From Actinomycetota bacterium (GTDB lineage Bacteria; Actinomycetota; Acidimicrobiia; Acidimicrobiales; Ilumatobacteraceae): DNA of 43,329 nucleotides. Each line of letters starts with the position of its first letter. Within the stretch, counting starts at the first letter, position 1. Positions 17,279 through 27,700 of the stretch are shown here, piece by piece. A program made the translations under genes and the position numbers. The stretch covers positions 1-43,329 of the forward strand of contig QYPH01000015.1 in the NCBI GenBank assembly GCA_007279905.1, written 5' to 3'. The notes beneath the pieces are model-generated. The model was not told the origin of the DNA. It searched no databases and saw nothing but the letters and a program-made list of their open reading frames with translations.

Positions 17279-19741
17279 CTGAAATTCTCTTCTCATTTGG
17301 CGTCGCCTATATATAAGGACTCCGATACCGATCAAGGTCAATAGATATGCCAAGTAATCGAGTGAGGTTGATCCGTAGTGCATCTTGACATTGTTGCTGG
17401 TGGGAATGACCACCATCATGTTTGGTGCAACGCGATATGGACCTTTTGCACCGTCCACTTTCCAGTTTGGAAAGTAACTCACGCGCACCAACACGGGTAC
17501 GCCAATGGTGTCGACAGAAAACGACACCGTGTTTTGGCCTTGCACCACATTGCTCACAGCAACAGGCTTCAATAAAACGGGCACAATGGCTGGTGCAGGC
17601 ATCACGATGTCGACCCGGCGACCAGATGCCCCTGGCTCACCGTCACGGCGAGCTAGATCAACTTGCGCATCGACGCGTTGCCACTCGCGTGGTCCAGCAT
17701 CGGCTGGCATTGCTGCCCATTCATCCGGGTGCTGAAACCAGCTCATACCAATTTCAAGCCACCGTTCGCGCGGGTCACCATTTGCCATCTCAACAACAAC
17801 AGGCTGCTGAGCAAGTGGCACCACCAAGTCACTCTCACTCACGCGAAAGATCACCCACGGACCAGATTGAGCAACTTTGACGAGTCCTGGCTGTGCCGTT
17901 GCTGCTGTTACCGCTTCAGGGGTATAGCCCATGAAGTACTTGACACCGAGCGTGCGCATGTACGCAACGCCCTTGGCCGCATCGTTGTTGTCGTATCGCA
18001 ATTCTCGTACGGGGTTGCTGCTTTGCTTCGACATCGCAGCAGCAGTAACGAAGTGATACGGGGTCGTGCCCGCAGCCTCAAAAAACAGACCCTCCATCGA
18101 TCCGATGCAACCGTCCGTCCAATACGGCAACAGCATCAAACCCATCGTTGTGCCGTACTTATTGAGGTCTCCATTGTTTTCCCAGAGCGCTCTGCCACAT
18201 CCTTGCTCTGGGTCTGCACCGAGCGATTTCATGGTCTGCACCACATCGTGATATTCGCCGTACGCAGTCTTGCCCTCATAGCCCGAGAAATTCCAGCGCG
18301 CCCAACCATCAACAAACCCGTCGTTGGAAGCAGCGCCGCGAAGTGGACCCCATACGTATTCAGATTTATTTTGGGTATTGGTTGACACGTGTCCAAACGG
18401 CAACTCTTGAAAACGAAATCCAAGAACAATACATGTGACTACAACAAACGAAACCAAGACTCCAAAATTGAACGAGACCTTGTCCCGAACCGAAGAAATC
18501 TGAGCAATTTGCACAGTCTCTTCAGAGTGATGCTGAGCAATACCGCGTCGAACAATTCGTTCAAGCACCAACGCACGCGCAGCAAACGCTCCTACTTCAT
18601 AGATGCCGATTGCAAAAAGAAAGTAGCGAAACAGATACAGGAACGGGAGTAAACGCGGATTCCAAAGCAAGCCAATGATCGGCAGACCTCCGCGCGTAAA
18701 GTACACGCCACAAGCAAGCACTAGGCAATACACACCCATCCACATGCCGATCTTGTGGCGACGCACCACCTGAGCGGCAAAGCCGATAACTGCGAGCGAA
18801 ATGATGATGATGTCCCACAGACTGCTCAATGGAAAGAACATCTTCCAAAATGAGTCGGTCGATCCACTTGGTCGAGCCTCGTATTTCATGTCGGTCATGT
18901 ATGCATGGCTCGTGACAAACGGAATCACCCAAAATGCCGAGAGTAAAAAAGCGATCGCAATGATCTTTGCGCCAAAAACAAGTGGCTTCTTGTCTCGAAG
19001 TCCGTCGGCTCCGCGCTGAACCCAAAACAACAACATCAGTGCTACTCCGACAAACACAAACAGCAGCACAATGCCATGGCTGAGAGCCGCCAATGCAATA
19101 ACGATGGAGCCAGAGGCCAAGTATTTTCCGGTCTCAAGACCGCGAGCTACGAGCGCAAAACCCAAGATGCCAAGAGTTAATGCGATTGAAAACGAAAATT
19201 CACCAGCCATCGTTGACGCAATGTTTCCGCCATAGATCGTGAAACTTTCGTCATACAAAAATATTGTTACTGCTACAGCCAACATTTCCGGAATTGGGTA
19301 TGCGAAGCGGGCAAACTTCCCAAACAGCCACGTGCAATACGGCAACGTCAAAATTCCTATTACCGCAGCGATCTTGATTGCTATGCCATACGGCAAAACA
19401 ATGTTTAACACGACGATAAACAACGCTGGCACCACCATGTAATAGCGATACACGGGCAATCCCGCATACCAATCCATACTCCACCCCGCTAAGCGAAAAT
19501 GATTGAGCAAGTGATCGCGCAAAAATGCTGGGCCCCACACATGGGCACCCATGTCTCCACCCGTTGGCGTGTTATTGCGCAAGATGAGTTCGGGATGCAA
19601 GGTGAGCAAAAGAAACACCGTCGCTCCGCCGACGACGATGATGGTCGAGAGGCGTTTCCAATAATCGGCATTCGACTCAAACTGCGCCGACCATGAGCGA
19701 AGTCGGGAAGTGTGTGCGTTGACGTCAGATTCGTTCACCAC
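17276..19741 (-). CDS. Large polytopic membrane protein, GT-C-like (function unknown)
   Basis: An 821-residue protein. One span near 33-48 is followed by a first outer loop with GGDMGAH (61-67), an acidic pattern like that of GT-C glycosyltransferases and PTPS-related membrane proteins. About ten more spans reach to residue 430. A hydrophilic, probably external domain then covers roughly 430-780, and a final span near 795-812 ends in an RRRQMRR basic tail. This layout suits an enzyme or assembly factor acting on lipid-linked sugars outside the membrane, but no catalytic activity can be assigned. The GTG at 19741 is six bases after TAAGAT. It lies between manB and the CPBP protease on the same strand. 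Confidence 0.75.
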   Translation of the reverse strand: MVNESDVNAHTSRLRSWSAQFESNADYWKRLSTIIVVGGATVFLLLTLHPELILRNNTPTGGDMGAHVWGPAFLRDHLLNHFRLAGWSMDWYAGLPVYRYYMVVPALFIVVLNIVLPYGIAIKIAAVIGILTLPYCTWLFGKFARFAYPIPEMLAVAVTIFLYDESFTIYGGNIASTMAGEFSFSIALTLGILGFALVARGLETGKYLASGSIVIALAALSHGIVLLFVFVGVALMLLFWVQRGADGLRDKKPLVFGAKIIAIAFLLSAFWVIPFVTSHAYMTDMKYEARPSGSTDSFWKMFFPLSSLWDIIIISLAVIGFAAQVVRRHKIGMWMGVYCLVLACGVYFTRGGLPIIGLLWNPRLLPFLYLFRYFLFAIGIYEVGAFAARALVLERIVRRGIAQHHSEETVQIAQISSVRDKVSFNFGVLVSFVVVTCIVLGFRFQELPFGHVSTNTQNKSEYVWGPLRGAASNDGFVDGWARWNFSGYEGKTAYGEYHDVVQTMKSLGADPEQGCGRALWENNGDLNKYGTTMGLMLLPYWTDGCIGSMEGLFFEAAGTTPYHFVTAAAMSKQSSNPVRELRYDNNDAAKGVAYMRTLGVKYFMGYTPEAVTAATAQPGLVKVAQSGPWVIFRVSESDLVVPLAQQPVVVEMANGDPRERWLEIGMSWFQHPDEWAAMPADAGPREWQRVDAQVDLARRDGEPGASGRRVDIVMPAPAIVPVLLKPVAVSNVVQGQNTVSFSVDTIGVPVLVRVSYFPNWKVDGAKGPYRVAPNMMVVIPTSNNVKMHYGSTSLDYLAYLLTLIGIGVLIYRRRQMRREFQ

Positions 19742-19747
19742 ATCCCT

Positions 19748-19753
19748 ATCTTA
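19748..19753 (-). promoter_or_regulatory. Putative -10 box (TAAGAT) of the 821-residue membrane protein gene
   Basis: TAAGAT on the minus strand lies six bases before the first of two tandem GTG codons (19741). It is inside the 21-base gap after the CPBP gene. Confidence 0.4.
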
Positions 19754-19762
19754 TGATGAGTT

Positions 19763-20500
19763 TCAACTGGTGAGCGAAACAAGCAACAAGCCCGTCAAAT
19801 TGAACGCCAGGTGGGTCACCACAGACAGCCCAACTCGTTGTGTGCGTTTGTAACAAAGCCCCAGCACGATGGCAAAAGCAAACAGGCCAGGAAATTCAAT
19901 TGGCTTAAGGTGCACGACGGTGAACCATGCCGCAGTGATGAACAATGCCCAGGTGCCACCGATACGCGACTGCAATCCACCCTGGATAAAACCGCGATAC
20001 ACCAATTCCTCAACCAGTGGCGCTCCGACTACGACAACAAGGATGAGAACAACAAACCATGCTCCATGTGCAGCGTCGGCCATGTCTTTCGCCCGAGTCT
20101 CGACGCGCTGCGGGTTAAAAGTGTTGGGCCACCACTTGTTGAGCGGCCAGTTGACAGCATTCATGAGCACAACTTGGCAAAAAATTCCAAGAGGAATGCC
20201 CAGCCAATCTCTTGTTGTGAACCGCAGCCCAAAATATTCACGAAAATCTGTTCGCGAACGACGAGCAACCGCTTGCAGCATCAGCATAAACGGCACCCAC
20301 AACCCGAGAGCAGAAAGCGCCAACACCCATGTGGTCGGCGAGTCGGCTGTGGCGCTGTTATCCACACCAGTTATTGACATCACTGCAGCGCTCAGTACTA
20401 CGGCGGTCACATAACAACCGAGCCACAATAAAATGATCGAGATTACTGATCGATTTTTTTGCGGTTCAACACTTGGCGGCGGCCAAGGTGCCTGATTCAT
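19763..20500 (-). CDS. CPBP-family intramembrane metalloprotease
   Basis: A 245-residue membrane protein with the three CPBP (Abi/Rce1-like) motifs: EELVYRG with E164, E165 and R169, the histidine H197 in FTVVHL, and HLAFN with H230 and N234. Rce1-like proteases cut membrane-associated substrates; bacterial substrates are mostly unknown. The N-terminus is proline-rich (PWPPPSVEP). Its ATG overlaps the stop of the DUF3499 gene by four bases, so translation is coupled. Confidence 0.88.
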   Translation of the reverse strand: MNQAPWPPPSVEPQKNRSVISIILLWLGCYVTAVVLSAAVMSITGVDNSATADSPTTWVLALSALGLWVPFMLMLQAVARRSRTDFREYFGLRFTTRDWLGIPLGIFCQVVLMNAVNWPLNKWWPNTFNPQRVETRAKDMADAAHGAWFVVLILVVVVGAPLVEELVYRGFIQGGLQSRIGGTWALFITAAWFTVVHLKPIEFPGLFAFAIVLGLCYKRTQRVGLSVVTHLAFNLTGLLLVSLTS

Positions 20501-20727
20501 CCTGCTAAACGATTTGGAATCACCATCGTGAAGCGATCACGACGATCTTCAAGGCGCCATCCGGTGGGCACAACAAAGCGCTGCGAGTGGCGGAGACACA
20601 GGTCATACGCATGCGGGTCACGCTCTACTGCAAGGTCATCAATCCAGACCAATGCGCGCCCGTATTGATACGTCAGCGTTACGGCTGCTGGTTGTGAACA
20701 TGTTGAGCGAGAACAATGACGGGCCAT
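20497..20727 (-). CDS. DUF3499 family protein, probable zinc ribbon
   Basis: A 76-residue protein of the actinobacterial DUF3499 family. Cysteines C5 and C10, then C44 and H47 in YDLCLRH, make a likely zinc site. The sequence runs from RHCSRSTCSQPAAVTLTY to FVVPTGW, closely following the family pattern. The function is unknown. It is divergent from ftsH across 90 bases, and both genes have TANNNT hexamers six bases before their start codons. It overlaps the CPBP gene by four bases. Confidence 0.88.
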   Translation of the reverse strand: MARHCSRSTCSQPAAVTLTYQYGRALVWIDDLAVERDPHAYDLCLRHSQRFVVPTGWRLEDRRDRFTMVIPNRLAG

Positions 20728-20733
20728 GTGCCC

Positions 20734-20739
20734 ACAATA
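20734..20739 (-). promoter_or_regulatory. Putative -10 box (TATTGT) of the DUF3499-CPBP operon, leaderless type
   Basis: TATTGT on the minus strand is six bases before ATG 20727, with no ribosome site between. The spacing leaves no room for a leader. Confidence 0.45.
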
Positions 20740-20805
20740 ATCTCGATTGATTGCAGTTTGAGGGACTGTTCAATACTGCAACAAGTGTCCGTATCCAAGT
20801 TCCCA

Positions 20806-20811
20806 TAGCAT
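20806..20811 (+). promoter_or_regulatory. Putative -10 box (TAGCAT) of ftsH, leaderless type
   Basis: TAGCAT lies six bases before ATG 20818. No purine-rich ribosome site is present. It is the mirror of the arrangement for the divergent DUF3499 gene. Confidence 0.45.
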
Positions 20812-20817
20812 TGTCTC

Positions 20818-22803
20818 ATGAGTAAATTGCCACCCCCACCCCCACCGTCAAACTCTTCATCTTCCAACCCTGGATCGTCGCGTAAACCACGCAAAGGTCT
20901 GTCAAACAAATCAAATAATTCTGGTGGCTCGCCAACGGGCAAAGATCGACCGTCAATGCCAAGGTGGGCAGTTTGGGCACTCATCGCAGTAGCCGCAGCA
21001 CTGATTATTGGACCACGTTTTATTCCTTCAACGACGGCAACAAAATTTACCTACACACAATTCCTCGAGGCTGTATCTAATGGCCAAGTCACCTCCATCA
21101 AAATCAACAACCTCTCCAACATCATCAGCGGAGAGCTGGCAGACGGCGACTCATTCACAACGACTGGTGCTGTCACACTGTCCGACGCAGACGAACAACT
21201 TCTCAAGTCAAAAAATGTTGACTACGACTACTCAACTCCGCAGGGCAACTTCTTCACCAGTCTGATTCCGATCTTGCTGCCATTCCTCTTGATCATGGGC
21301 TTTTTTATCTGGATGCAGCGACGCGCGATGGGCCAGGCCGGCAGCATCATGTCGATTGGTCGGAGCCGAGCCAAAAATTTCAATGCCGACAAGCCTGTCA
21401 CCACTTTTGCCGACGTGGCCGGGTATGAAGGCGTCAAGCAAGAGATCAAAGAAGTCGTTGACTTCTTGCGCACACCAGAGCGATTTAAAGAAATCGGTGC
21501 TCGCGTGCCGAAGGGCATTTTGCTCGTTGGTCCTCCGGGCACTGGCAAAACATTGTTTGCTCGCGCAGTTGCTGGCGAAGCCGGCGTCGGATTCTTGTCG
21601 GTCACTGGCTCTGACTTCATGGAAATGTTTGTAGGTGTTGGTGCAAGCCGTGTGCGCGACCTCTTTCAACAAGCAGCCAAGATGGGACGCGCAATTATTT
21701 TTGTCGACGAAATCGATTCGATCGGTCGCAAGCGTGGCGCAGGTCTTGGCGGTGGGCACGACGAGCGCGAGCAGACGCTCAATCAAATGCTGGCCGAGAT
21801 GGACGGCTTTGAAGCCACCGAGGGCATTGTTGTGTTGGCAGCAACCAACCGTCCAGACATTTTGGATGCTGCACTGCTTCGCCCAGGTCGCTTTGATCGC
21901 CAAATCATTGTTCCATTGCCAGAATCAGACGAGCGTTTGGCGATTCTCAAAGTGCACTCGGTGGGCAAGCGCATGGGCCAAGACGTTGATCTCGACACCA
22001 TGGCTAAGGCAACTCCTGGCATGAGTGGCGCCGACTTAGCCAACCTTGTCAACGAGGCAGCACTCTTTGCCGTGCGTCGTGGATCAACCCATATCGAGCG
22101 CATCGACTTTGAAAATGCTCGCGACAGAGTCGTCTTGGGAGCCAGCCGTGAAAGCCTCGTGCTCAACGCAGAAGAAAAACGCGCAACGGCATATCACGAA
22201 GGTGGACACGCAGTTCTTGCCACCGTGTTGCCACACAGTGATCCACTGCACAAAGTAACTATTCTCCCCCGCGGTATGGCGCTCGGTGTCACGTGGACGC
22301 TGCCAGCAGAACGACACACGTATTCGCGTGAGTTTTTCGAAGACGTGATCTGCAAAGCAATGGGTGGACGTGTTGCAGAGATGATGGTATTTGGTTCACT
22401 CAACAGTGGTGCCGCCAACGACCTCGAACAAGCCACAGGAATTGCGCGTCGAATGGTTCGCGAATGGGGCATGAGCGATGCAGTTGGCCCAATGGCATGG
22501 TCTGGACAGCAGCAGGTTTTCCTTGGCGAAGACTTGATGACAAGTGGGCGCGAATACTCCGACGAAACGGCGCGCAAGATCGATGAAGAAATTGGTCGCA
22601 TCTTGCTCGAGCAAGAAAAACGCGCTCGTGTGATGCTCGAAAAGCATCGACCAGGTTTGGACTTAGTCGCCCAATCCCTTCTCGACAATGAGACAATCGA
22701 TGGTGCAATGGTTTCTCGCTTAGTCCAACAAGGGCTCGGTCAGCCAACACGGGTCACCGAAGGTAGATCGTCCAACGATTCACCAACTCAATTACACGAC
22801 TGA
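20818..22803 (+). CDS. ftsH: ATP-dependent zinc metalloprotease FtsH
   Basis: A 661-residue membrane-anchored AAA protease. An unusual 48-residue cytoplasmic head opens with a run of six prolines (5-10), then serine and asparagine. Membrane spans lie near 49-65 and 148-166, flanking a short external domain. Walker A GPPGTGKT is at 238-245, Walker B IIFVDEID at 293-300, followed by the second region of homology [20 protein letters not shown]. Zinc ligands are HEGGH at 460-464 and the aspartate in GAANDLE. It unfolds and degrades damaged or regulated membrane and cytosolic proteins. Its 3' end overlaps the convergent thioredoxin-like gene by 12 bases. Confidence 0.96.
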   Translation: MSKLPPPPPPSNSSSSNPGSSRKPRKGLSNKSNNSGGSPTGKDRPSMPRWAVWALIAVAAALIIGPRFIPSTTATKFTYTQFLEAVSNGQVTSIKINNLSNIISGELADGDSFTTTGAVTLSDADEQLLKSKNVDYDYSTPQGNFFTSLIPILLPFLLIMGFFIWMQRRAMGQAGSIMSIGRSRAKNFNADKPVTTFADVAGYEGVKQEIKEVVDFLRTPERFKEIGARVPKGILLVGPPGTGKTLFARAVAGEAGVGFLSVTGSDFMEMFVGVGASRVRDLFQQAAKMGRAIIFVDEIDSIGRKRGAGLGGGHDEREQTLNQMLAEMDGFEATEGIVVLAATNRPDILDAALLRPGRFDRQIIVPLPESDERLAILKVHSVGKRMGQDVDLDTMAKATPGMSGADLANLVNEAALFAVRRGSTHIERIDFENARDRVVLGASRESLVLNAEEKRATAYHEGGHAVLATVLPHSDPLHKVTILPRGMALGVTWTLPAERHTYSREFFEDVICKAMGGRVAEMMVFGSLNSGAANDLEQATGIARRMVREWGMSDAVGPMAWSGQQQVFLGEDLMTSGREYSDETARKIDEEIGRILLEQEKRARVMLEKHRPGLDLVAQSLLDNETIDGAMVSRLVQQGLGQPTRVTEGRSSNDSPTQLHD

Positions 22804-23211
22804 GTCTCGAACCCTCGCCAACGCAGCCCACATGTCGGTTGCGGTTACTGGTCCTAAAAAATTTGCCTGCACGACCCCGTTTGAGTCGGCCATTAACACC
22901 GACGGAACAGCATCGATCTTGTAACGAGCATGCAACGCTCGTTCTGCCGTGTATTCAAGTATCTGAATCGCAACGCTAGTTGTTTCGAGCACTCGCACTT
23001 TACGTTCGATATCGGCACATGTCGTGCACGAAGCAGAGGTAAATGCCAACACAATCCACTGCGCATCTGGTCGCACAAAATCTGCTCGATCTATTTGGGT
23101 TGGCAATTCTGAAGTGCCTTGCGTGGGCGCGTCTACTTGTCGTTTGCGTTGCCACAGATTGGCAAGCAATGCAACCACGATCACTACTCCAACAATCACA
23201 AACCGAATCAC
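22792..23211 (-). CDS. Membrane-anchored thioredoxin-like protein
   Basis: A 139-residue protein with one N-terminal span (about 4-19), then a thioredoxin fold. The active pair is C62 and C65 in SCTTC, and the cis-proline is P103 in AVPSVL. The membrane anchor and short linker suggest that the domain faces the outside, where it could reduce or oxidise cell-envelope proteins. Its start overlaps the end of the DUF5719 gene by four bases, so it is the third gene of the GT2, DUF5719, thioredoxin operon. The 3' end overlaps ftsH. Confidence 0.82.
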   Translation of the reverse strand: MIRFVIVGVVIVVALLANLWQRKRQVDAPTQGTSELPTQIDRADFVRPDAQWIVLAFTSASCTTCADIERKVRVLETTSVAIQILEYTAERALHARYKIDAVPSVLMADSNGVVQANFLGPVTATDMWAALARVRDSVV

Positions 23212-24740
23212 GGCGCTAACACATCCACTTGTGGTGAGGGCAAATGCGGAAGCGCAAGCGCTGCACTACGTCCGATGAGGTCGTGACCTCGCAAGAACAG
23301 CCGCTGCACTACGACCGCCATTGTTGATTGCACAATGATTTGCGCATCCGGCAATCCTGGTGGAACCCCAACCGACAACACGCCGCCTGCCGACAACACC
23401 AACGATTCAAGCCCCCCGAGCACCACTGCACCCGCTGGCCCAACCTGATACACGCTCACTGTTGCCTCTTGGGATGTCGTGTTCATGATCTGCAAAGCAT
23501 CTTCGCTCGACGAAACCCCACTCGGAGATGTCCACATTGTGGATCCAGAATTATGCGGTGCACCCAAAACGATCGAAGTTCCTACCGTGTTGCCATCACG
23601 CCGATTGATGACTTGCTCAACAACGATTCCAAGCGAATCACCCTTGTCTTGATCATTTGTCGACACGATGATTCCGTATCTTCCAACGGGAAGGCTCGGA
23701 ATCGTTCCGGTATCGATAGTCGTGACACGGTGAGCGGGCGCTGTGATCAACAGTGGTTCAATGCTGTTTGCCGAGTCACTGCCGTTGATAAAAACAACGC
23801 TCAACGAACGATCACGGCTGCTTGGGTTGTAGATAATCAGGTTTTCTGAATTACCCGCAATCTTTTCACCGTCGGCAAACCACCATTGTGTGCTCATGGC
23901 TGGTGCACCAAGACTCATTGAATAACCGAGGCGACCTTGACCCAAATAGTGCTGTGCTCGCCCCGCCACCAAACGTCCTGATGATGCATGAATGGAAACC
24001 GCCACGATTGGTTCATTGCGCGCACCTTGTTCATCCATTGACAGTGCAACAACAGAGTTTGGAGGCAACACAAAGCCCTGCAATTGCTCTGGGCTGCGTT
24101 GCGAATCTGTCGTCACGAAGGTGATGTCGACAACCGTGGCATCCACATACGGATTCGTCATCACTATTTGTTCAATTGAATCGGCACCGGTAAAACCATC
24201 GGCGAAATACCAATCTTTGGACGGTTGCGTAGCGCACAGCACTACTGCGTCACCAGCTGGATGCCTCACGATCTGTTCGACAGAACCCTCGGGGCCAACT
24301 ATCTCGACAATTGCACTTACAAACGGCGAGGTAATGCCGCCTCGAGCATCGAGCGTGATGTGCGATCTAGCCGGCACCGACACTGCATTGACCACAGGAG
24401 TTTGATCTTTGCTCAGCAACGTTACGGTTGCAGAAAAATCTGTCTCGGAAGAGTTTGCAATCACCAAACTGCTCGAGATCGTGTCGTCATTTGCTGGCAC
24501 ACCAGGACAAAACCAATTCGTCGTCATTGCATCTTCGCTCGAAACAAATGGCATTTCAGCGATGCCTGTGGCTGCCAAAAGATTGCTTTGCGTAAGATCG
24601 TTTTGCACATTTCCATCACTGTTGCCGTCGATCGTCACCAGAGTCGCACCCGCAACAAGCACCACAACAACCAAAATCAATTGGCGCACTGTCATATGCG
24701 ACGGTGTTCCGGATGCAAAGAAATTCGACTTGAGTTTCAC
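23208..24740 (-). CDS. DUF5719-like secreted or membrane-anchored protein
   Basis: A 510-residue protein with a hydrophobic segment near 19-36, acting as signal or anchor, and a large beta-rich exterior. Repeated modules with patterns such as WYFADG, WWFADG and LIIYNPS are typical of DUF5719 proteins of actinobacteria. These are usually encoded next to a GT2-membrane protein, as here. The function is unknown; the link to the glycosyltransferase suggests cell-surface assembly. It starts at GTG 24740, overlapping the GT2 stop by four bases. The thioredoxin-like gene overlaps its end in the same way. Confidence 0.8.
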   Translation of the reverse strand: MKLKSNFFASGTPSHMTVRQLILVVVVLVAGATLVTIDGNSDGNVQNDLTQSNLLAATGIAEMPFVSSEDAMTTNWFCPGVPANDDTISSSLVIANSSETDFSATVTLLSKDQTPVVNAVSVPARSHITLDARGGITSPFVSAIVEIVGPEGSVEQIVRHPAGDAVVLCATQPSKDWYFADGFTGADSIEQIVMTNPYVDATVVDITFVTTDSQRSPEQLQGFVLPPNSVVALSMDEQGARNEPIVAVSIHASSGRLVAGRAQHYLGQGRLGYSMSLGAPAMSTQWWFADGEKIAGNSENLIIYNPSSRDRSLSVVFINGSDSANSIEPLLITAPAHRVTTIDTGTIPSLPVGRYGIIVSTNDQDKGDSLGIVVEQVINRRDGNTVGTSIVLGAPHNSGSTMWTSPSGVSSSEDALQIMNTTSQEATVSVYQVGPAGAVVLGGLESLVLSAGGVLSVGVPPGLPDAQIIVQSTMAVVVQRLFLRGHDLIGRSAALALPHLPSPQVDVLAP

Positions 24741-27700
24741 GATAACCCGTTGCCTTCTTCGTCGGTGTGAACAGTTGTGTTCGAAAATTTCAACACAACA
24801 TCATTCGACTCGCCAAGCACAATGGGCTGAATGCGGCGCACGCCGATACGAGATTTTAAGCGCTTGACATTAAATGTCGCAATGATCACGATGCTCCACA
24901 AGATCAATTGCATCAAGAGCAAAGCCAAGTGACTCCATGGAGTTCTAAAACCGAGAGTCGCCACACCCGCCGCAGGCGAATCGAAGGCCGTTGTTCCTCC
25001 AAATGCAACGCGAGGGATGACGTCAGAGTCATTGACATGCAATACCAAGTCGTCGCTAAAAGGAACAGCGACGTGCACCGTTCCACTTTCAAGAGAAGTT
25101 GGCAGACTCCCGATATCACCAACCCGCGGTATCACCTGCTCTACTCGCAATTGTGACGACAGAAGAGCGTTGGTTCCACCTTGCTGGCTCAAAACCGCAG
25201 ACGCTTCATCGAGTTTCGTCAGTGAAGGTATGTATGCCATGTTTTCGAAGATCACGAGATCACTTGCAGTATAAACACGACGAAAATCAAGCTGTAGCGA
25301 GAGTCCATCCAATAATCCAGTTGGCGCCTCGAGCGGTTTCTTGTTGGTCGACGCAGCACCATCGATAATTGGCACAACGATATAGCGCACACCAAGACTT
25401 GATAGCAGACGACCTGTTCGCACGGTCTGTCGAGAAATTGCTGCATTCAATGCCTGCCCAGCGGCATCGGTAAGCGCATTACTTGGCGCCAACCAATGAT
25501 CGCGCATGGTCAGTTCTCCATCTTGAGCGATCGCAAAAGCAGTTGTGTCGTTCAGTCGCATCGCAGGCAACCCCAACACCTCGCTTCGTCCTACATATAC
25601 AACGTTGTAGTCACCAGACTCTGGGTCGGTTGGCAACTGCGCCACCAATTGAGCAAGTGAAACTTTTGGCTGACCCCAACGCCCATTTGCGGTCTGAGCA
25701 AGTACGGGCAAACACGCAATGGCAAGGCATACGCCAGCAATGCCAGCAAGAGCTTTCCCCCATCTGAAAGCATTTTCGGATTGATCATCAAAAACAAAAC
25801 TTGCCATGGTGGTCGAAGCCAACGAAAGACCGCATGCGACCACTACGAACATGACGCCATATTCGGGAACACCAAGATGCACGTACCCGGCATCGATCAA
25901 GGCGATTGCGATACAAGTAGTCACAACAAGAGTTGCAGATCTTGCTGCCCACACCAATTTGTCGCCTCGCACAATCAGCAGGCCAACGATCACAGGCACA
26001 TAGAAGCCGAGCACCAACACAGAGATTGCAACTACTCCGCCATCCATCCGAGCAAGCGTTGCAATTCCAATGTGTCCGTTGCTAGTTGATTGCACACCAA
26101 TAATTTGTTGCCACCAATCTGTCGCAAAAAATCCGCCAGACCATGGAAAATTCAACGCCACAGCGCCGATACTCATCACCACCAACAATTGTGCAACTGC
26201 AATAACGGCTCGCAGTCGAACTCGCAAAACAAGGTCTGCAATCATCCACGCGCCGCCTGCCCAGAGAGCAACAATTGCAAAAACCGGAGCAAACGCCATC
26301 ACCACGGCACCAAACAAGATTGTCGTTGCCAACAACTGAGTCTTTTGAATACCGACCGGACGCTGACCAACCCGCACCAACAACCTCAGCATCCACGGCA
26401 GCGCAGCAAAACACACCAAAACCTCAAATCGGCCTTGAGCAACTGCGACATATGGAATAGGGACTGCTGCATAGATCAAAAATCCGACGATTCGTGCGCG
26501 CGAACCAAAAAAACCACTCGTTACTTGCCACATGCCAAAACTGCCCACCACAATTGCGCCAACTACGCCAAGTGTTTGCAATGCGCCGATCCTTCCCAGC
26601 ACACCAGCACCAGCAATTGCGAGCAACGCAATCCCTGTTGGGTTTGCACCCGCCTGACCAAATCCCCCATGCCACCAACCGCTCACAAACGACGAGAACA
26701 ATGCTGACGGCGATTCAGTTGCACTTCGAAGTGGCAAGAATTGGCCAACCGATGCAACTCCATTACCAATCAGTCCTCGGCTGCCGATCACAATAAGCCC
26801 AATTACAACAAGCGCAATGATGCCAACAGTTCGCGACTTTGGATCTGCAAGATCCTGCGCACTCAGTCCTGACAACTCTTGAACGCGTGTCTGTCGTTTA
26901 CGAATAAATGCCCACAGACGAGCGCTCCCACGACTCTGTAGGTCATGGATTTCTGCAGCAGGGATCCGTCGATATGGTCGCACCTCTGCTCGTCGTCGCA
27001 CGATGTAACCAACATCCAAGATCACCGCTACTGAAGCACGTAGCGACGACTGTGCTTCTCGAAATGTTCCATTGAAGACACCGATGAACACTCGCGCAAT
27101 TGCCATGATCAACAGTTGCATCATCACGACAGGCAACTGAACCCTTCCCGACAATGTGGCCACTGTGCGCACGCGATGTCTTGCCTCGAGCGCACTCATG
27201 GTTGCAATCGATCGCGATGCATTCATCTCTGCTCGATGGCGCGCCCGAGCAGTTGGCACAACAAGTACGCGCGCGCCGCTCAGATGTGCTCGCCAACAAA
27301 AATCCAGGTCTTCACCAAATAACGCAATGTCGGGAGAAAAACCACCAATCTCGCGAAACAAGTCTGCTCGCACCAGCAAGCATGCAGATGGAAGCAAGAA
27401 CACGTCGCGTACTGCATCATGTTGTTGCTGATCTTTTTCACCTGACTTAACCAAGGGATTGATATCGCCAATGCGGTCTGCTCCAAGTCCAACACTCTGC
27501 AACACCGTGACGTCATCCCACATCACCATCTTTGGTCCAACAACTGCAGCATTCGAGCGAAACATCTCATCGATCATGCATGAGATCGCATTTGTATCCA
27601 ATGCAACATCGTCGTGCATGAAACAGAAAAATCCGCCATCACCCTCAACCAATCGACCCACTTCGTTCATCAGTGGCCCAAACCCAGGATTGCCCTCAAC

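Noticed and set aside
26090-26707. A 205-codon open frame antisense to the GT2 gene
   Set aside because: Its composition (Asn, His, Gln, Cys, Arg rich) is what reverse reading of a hydrophobic membrane segment yields; considered a shadow.
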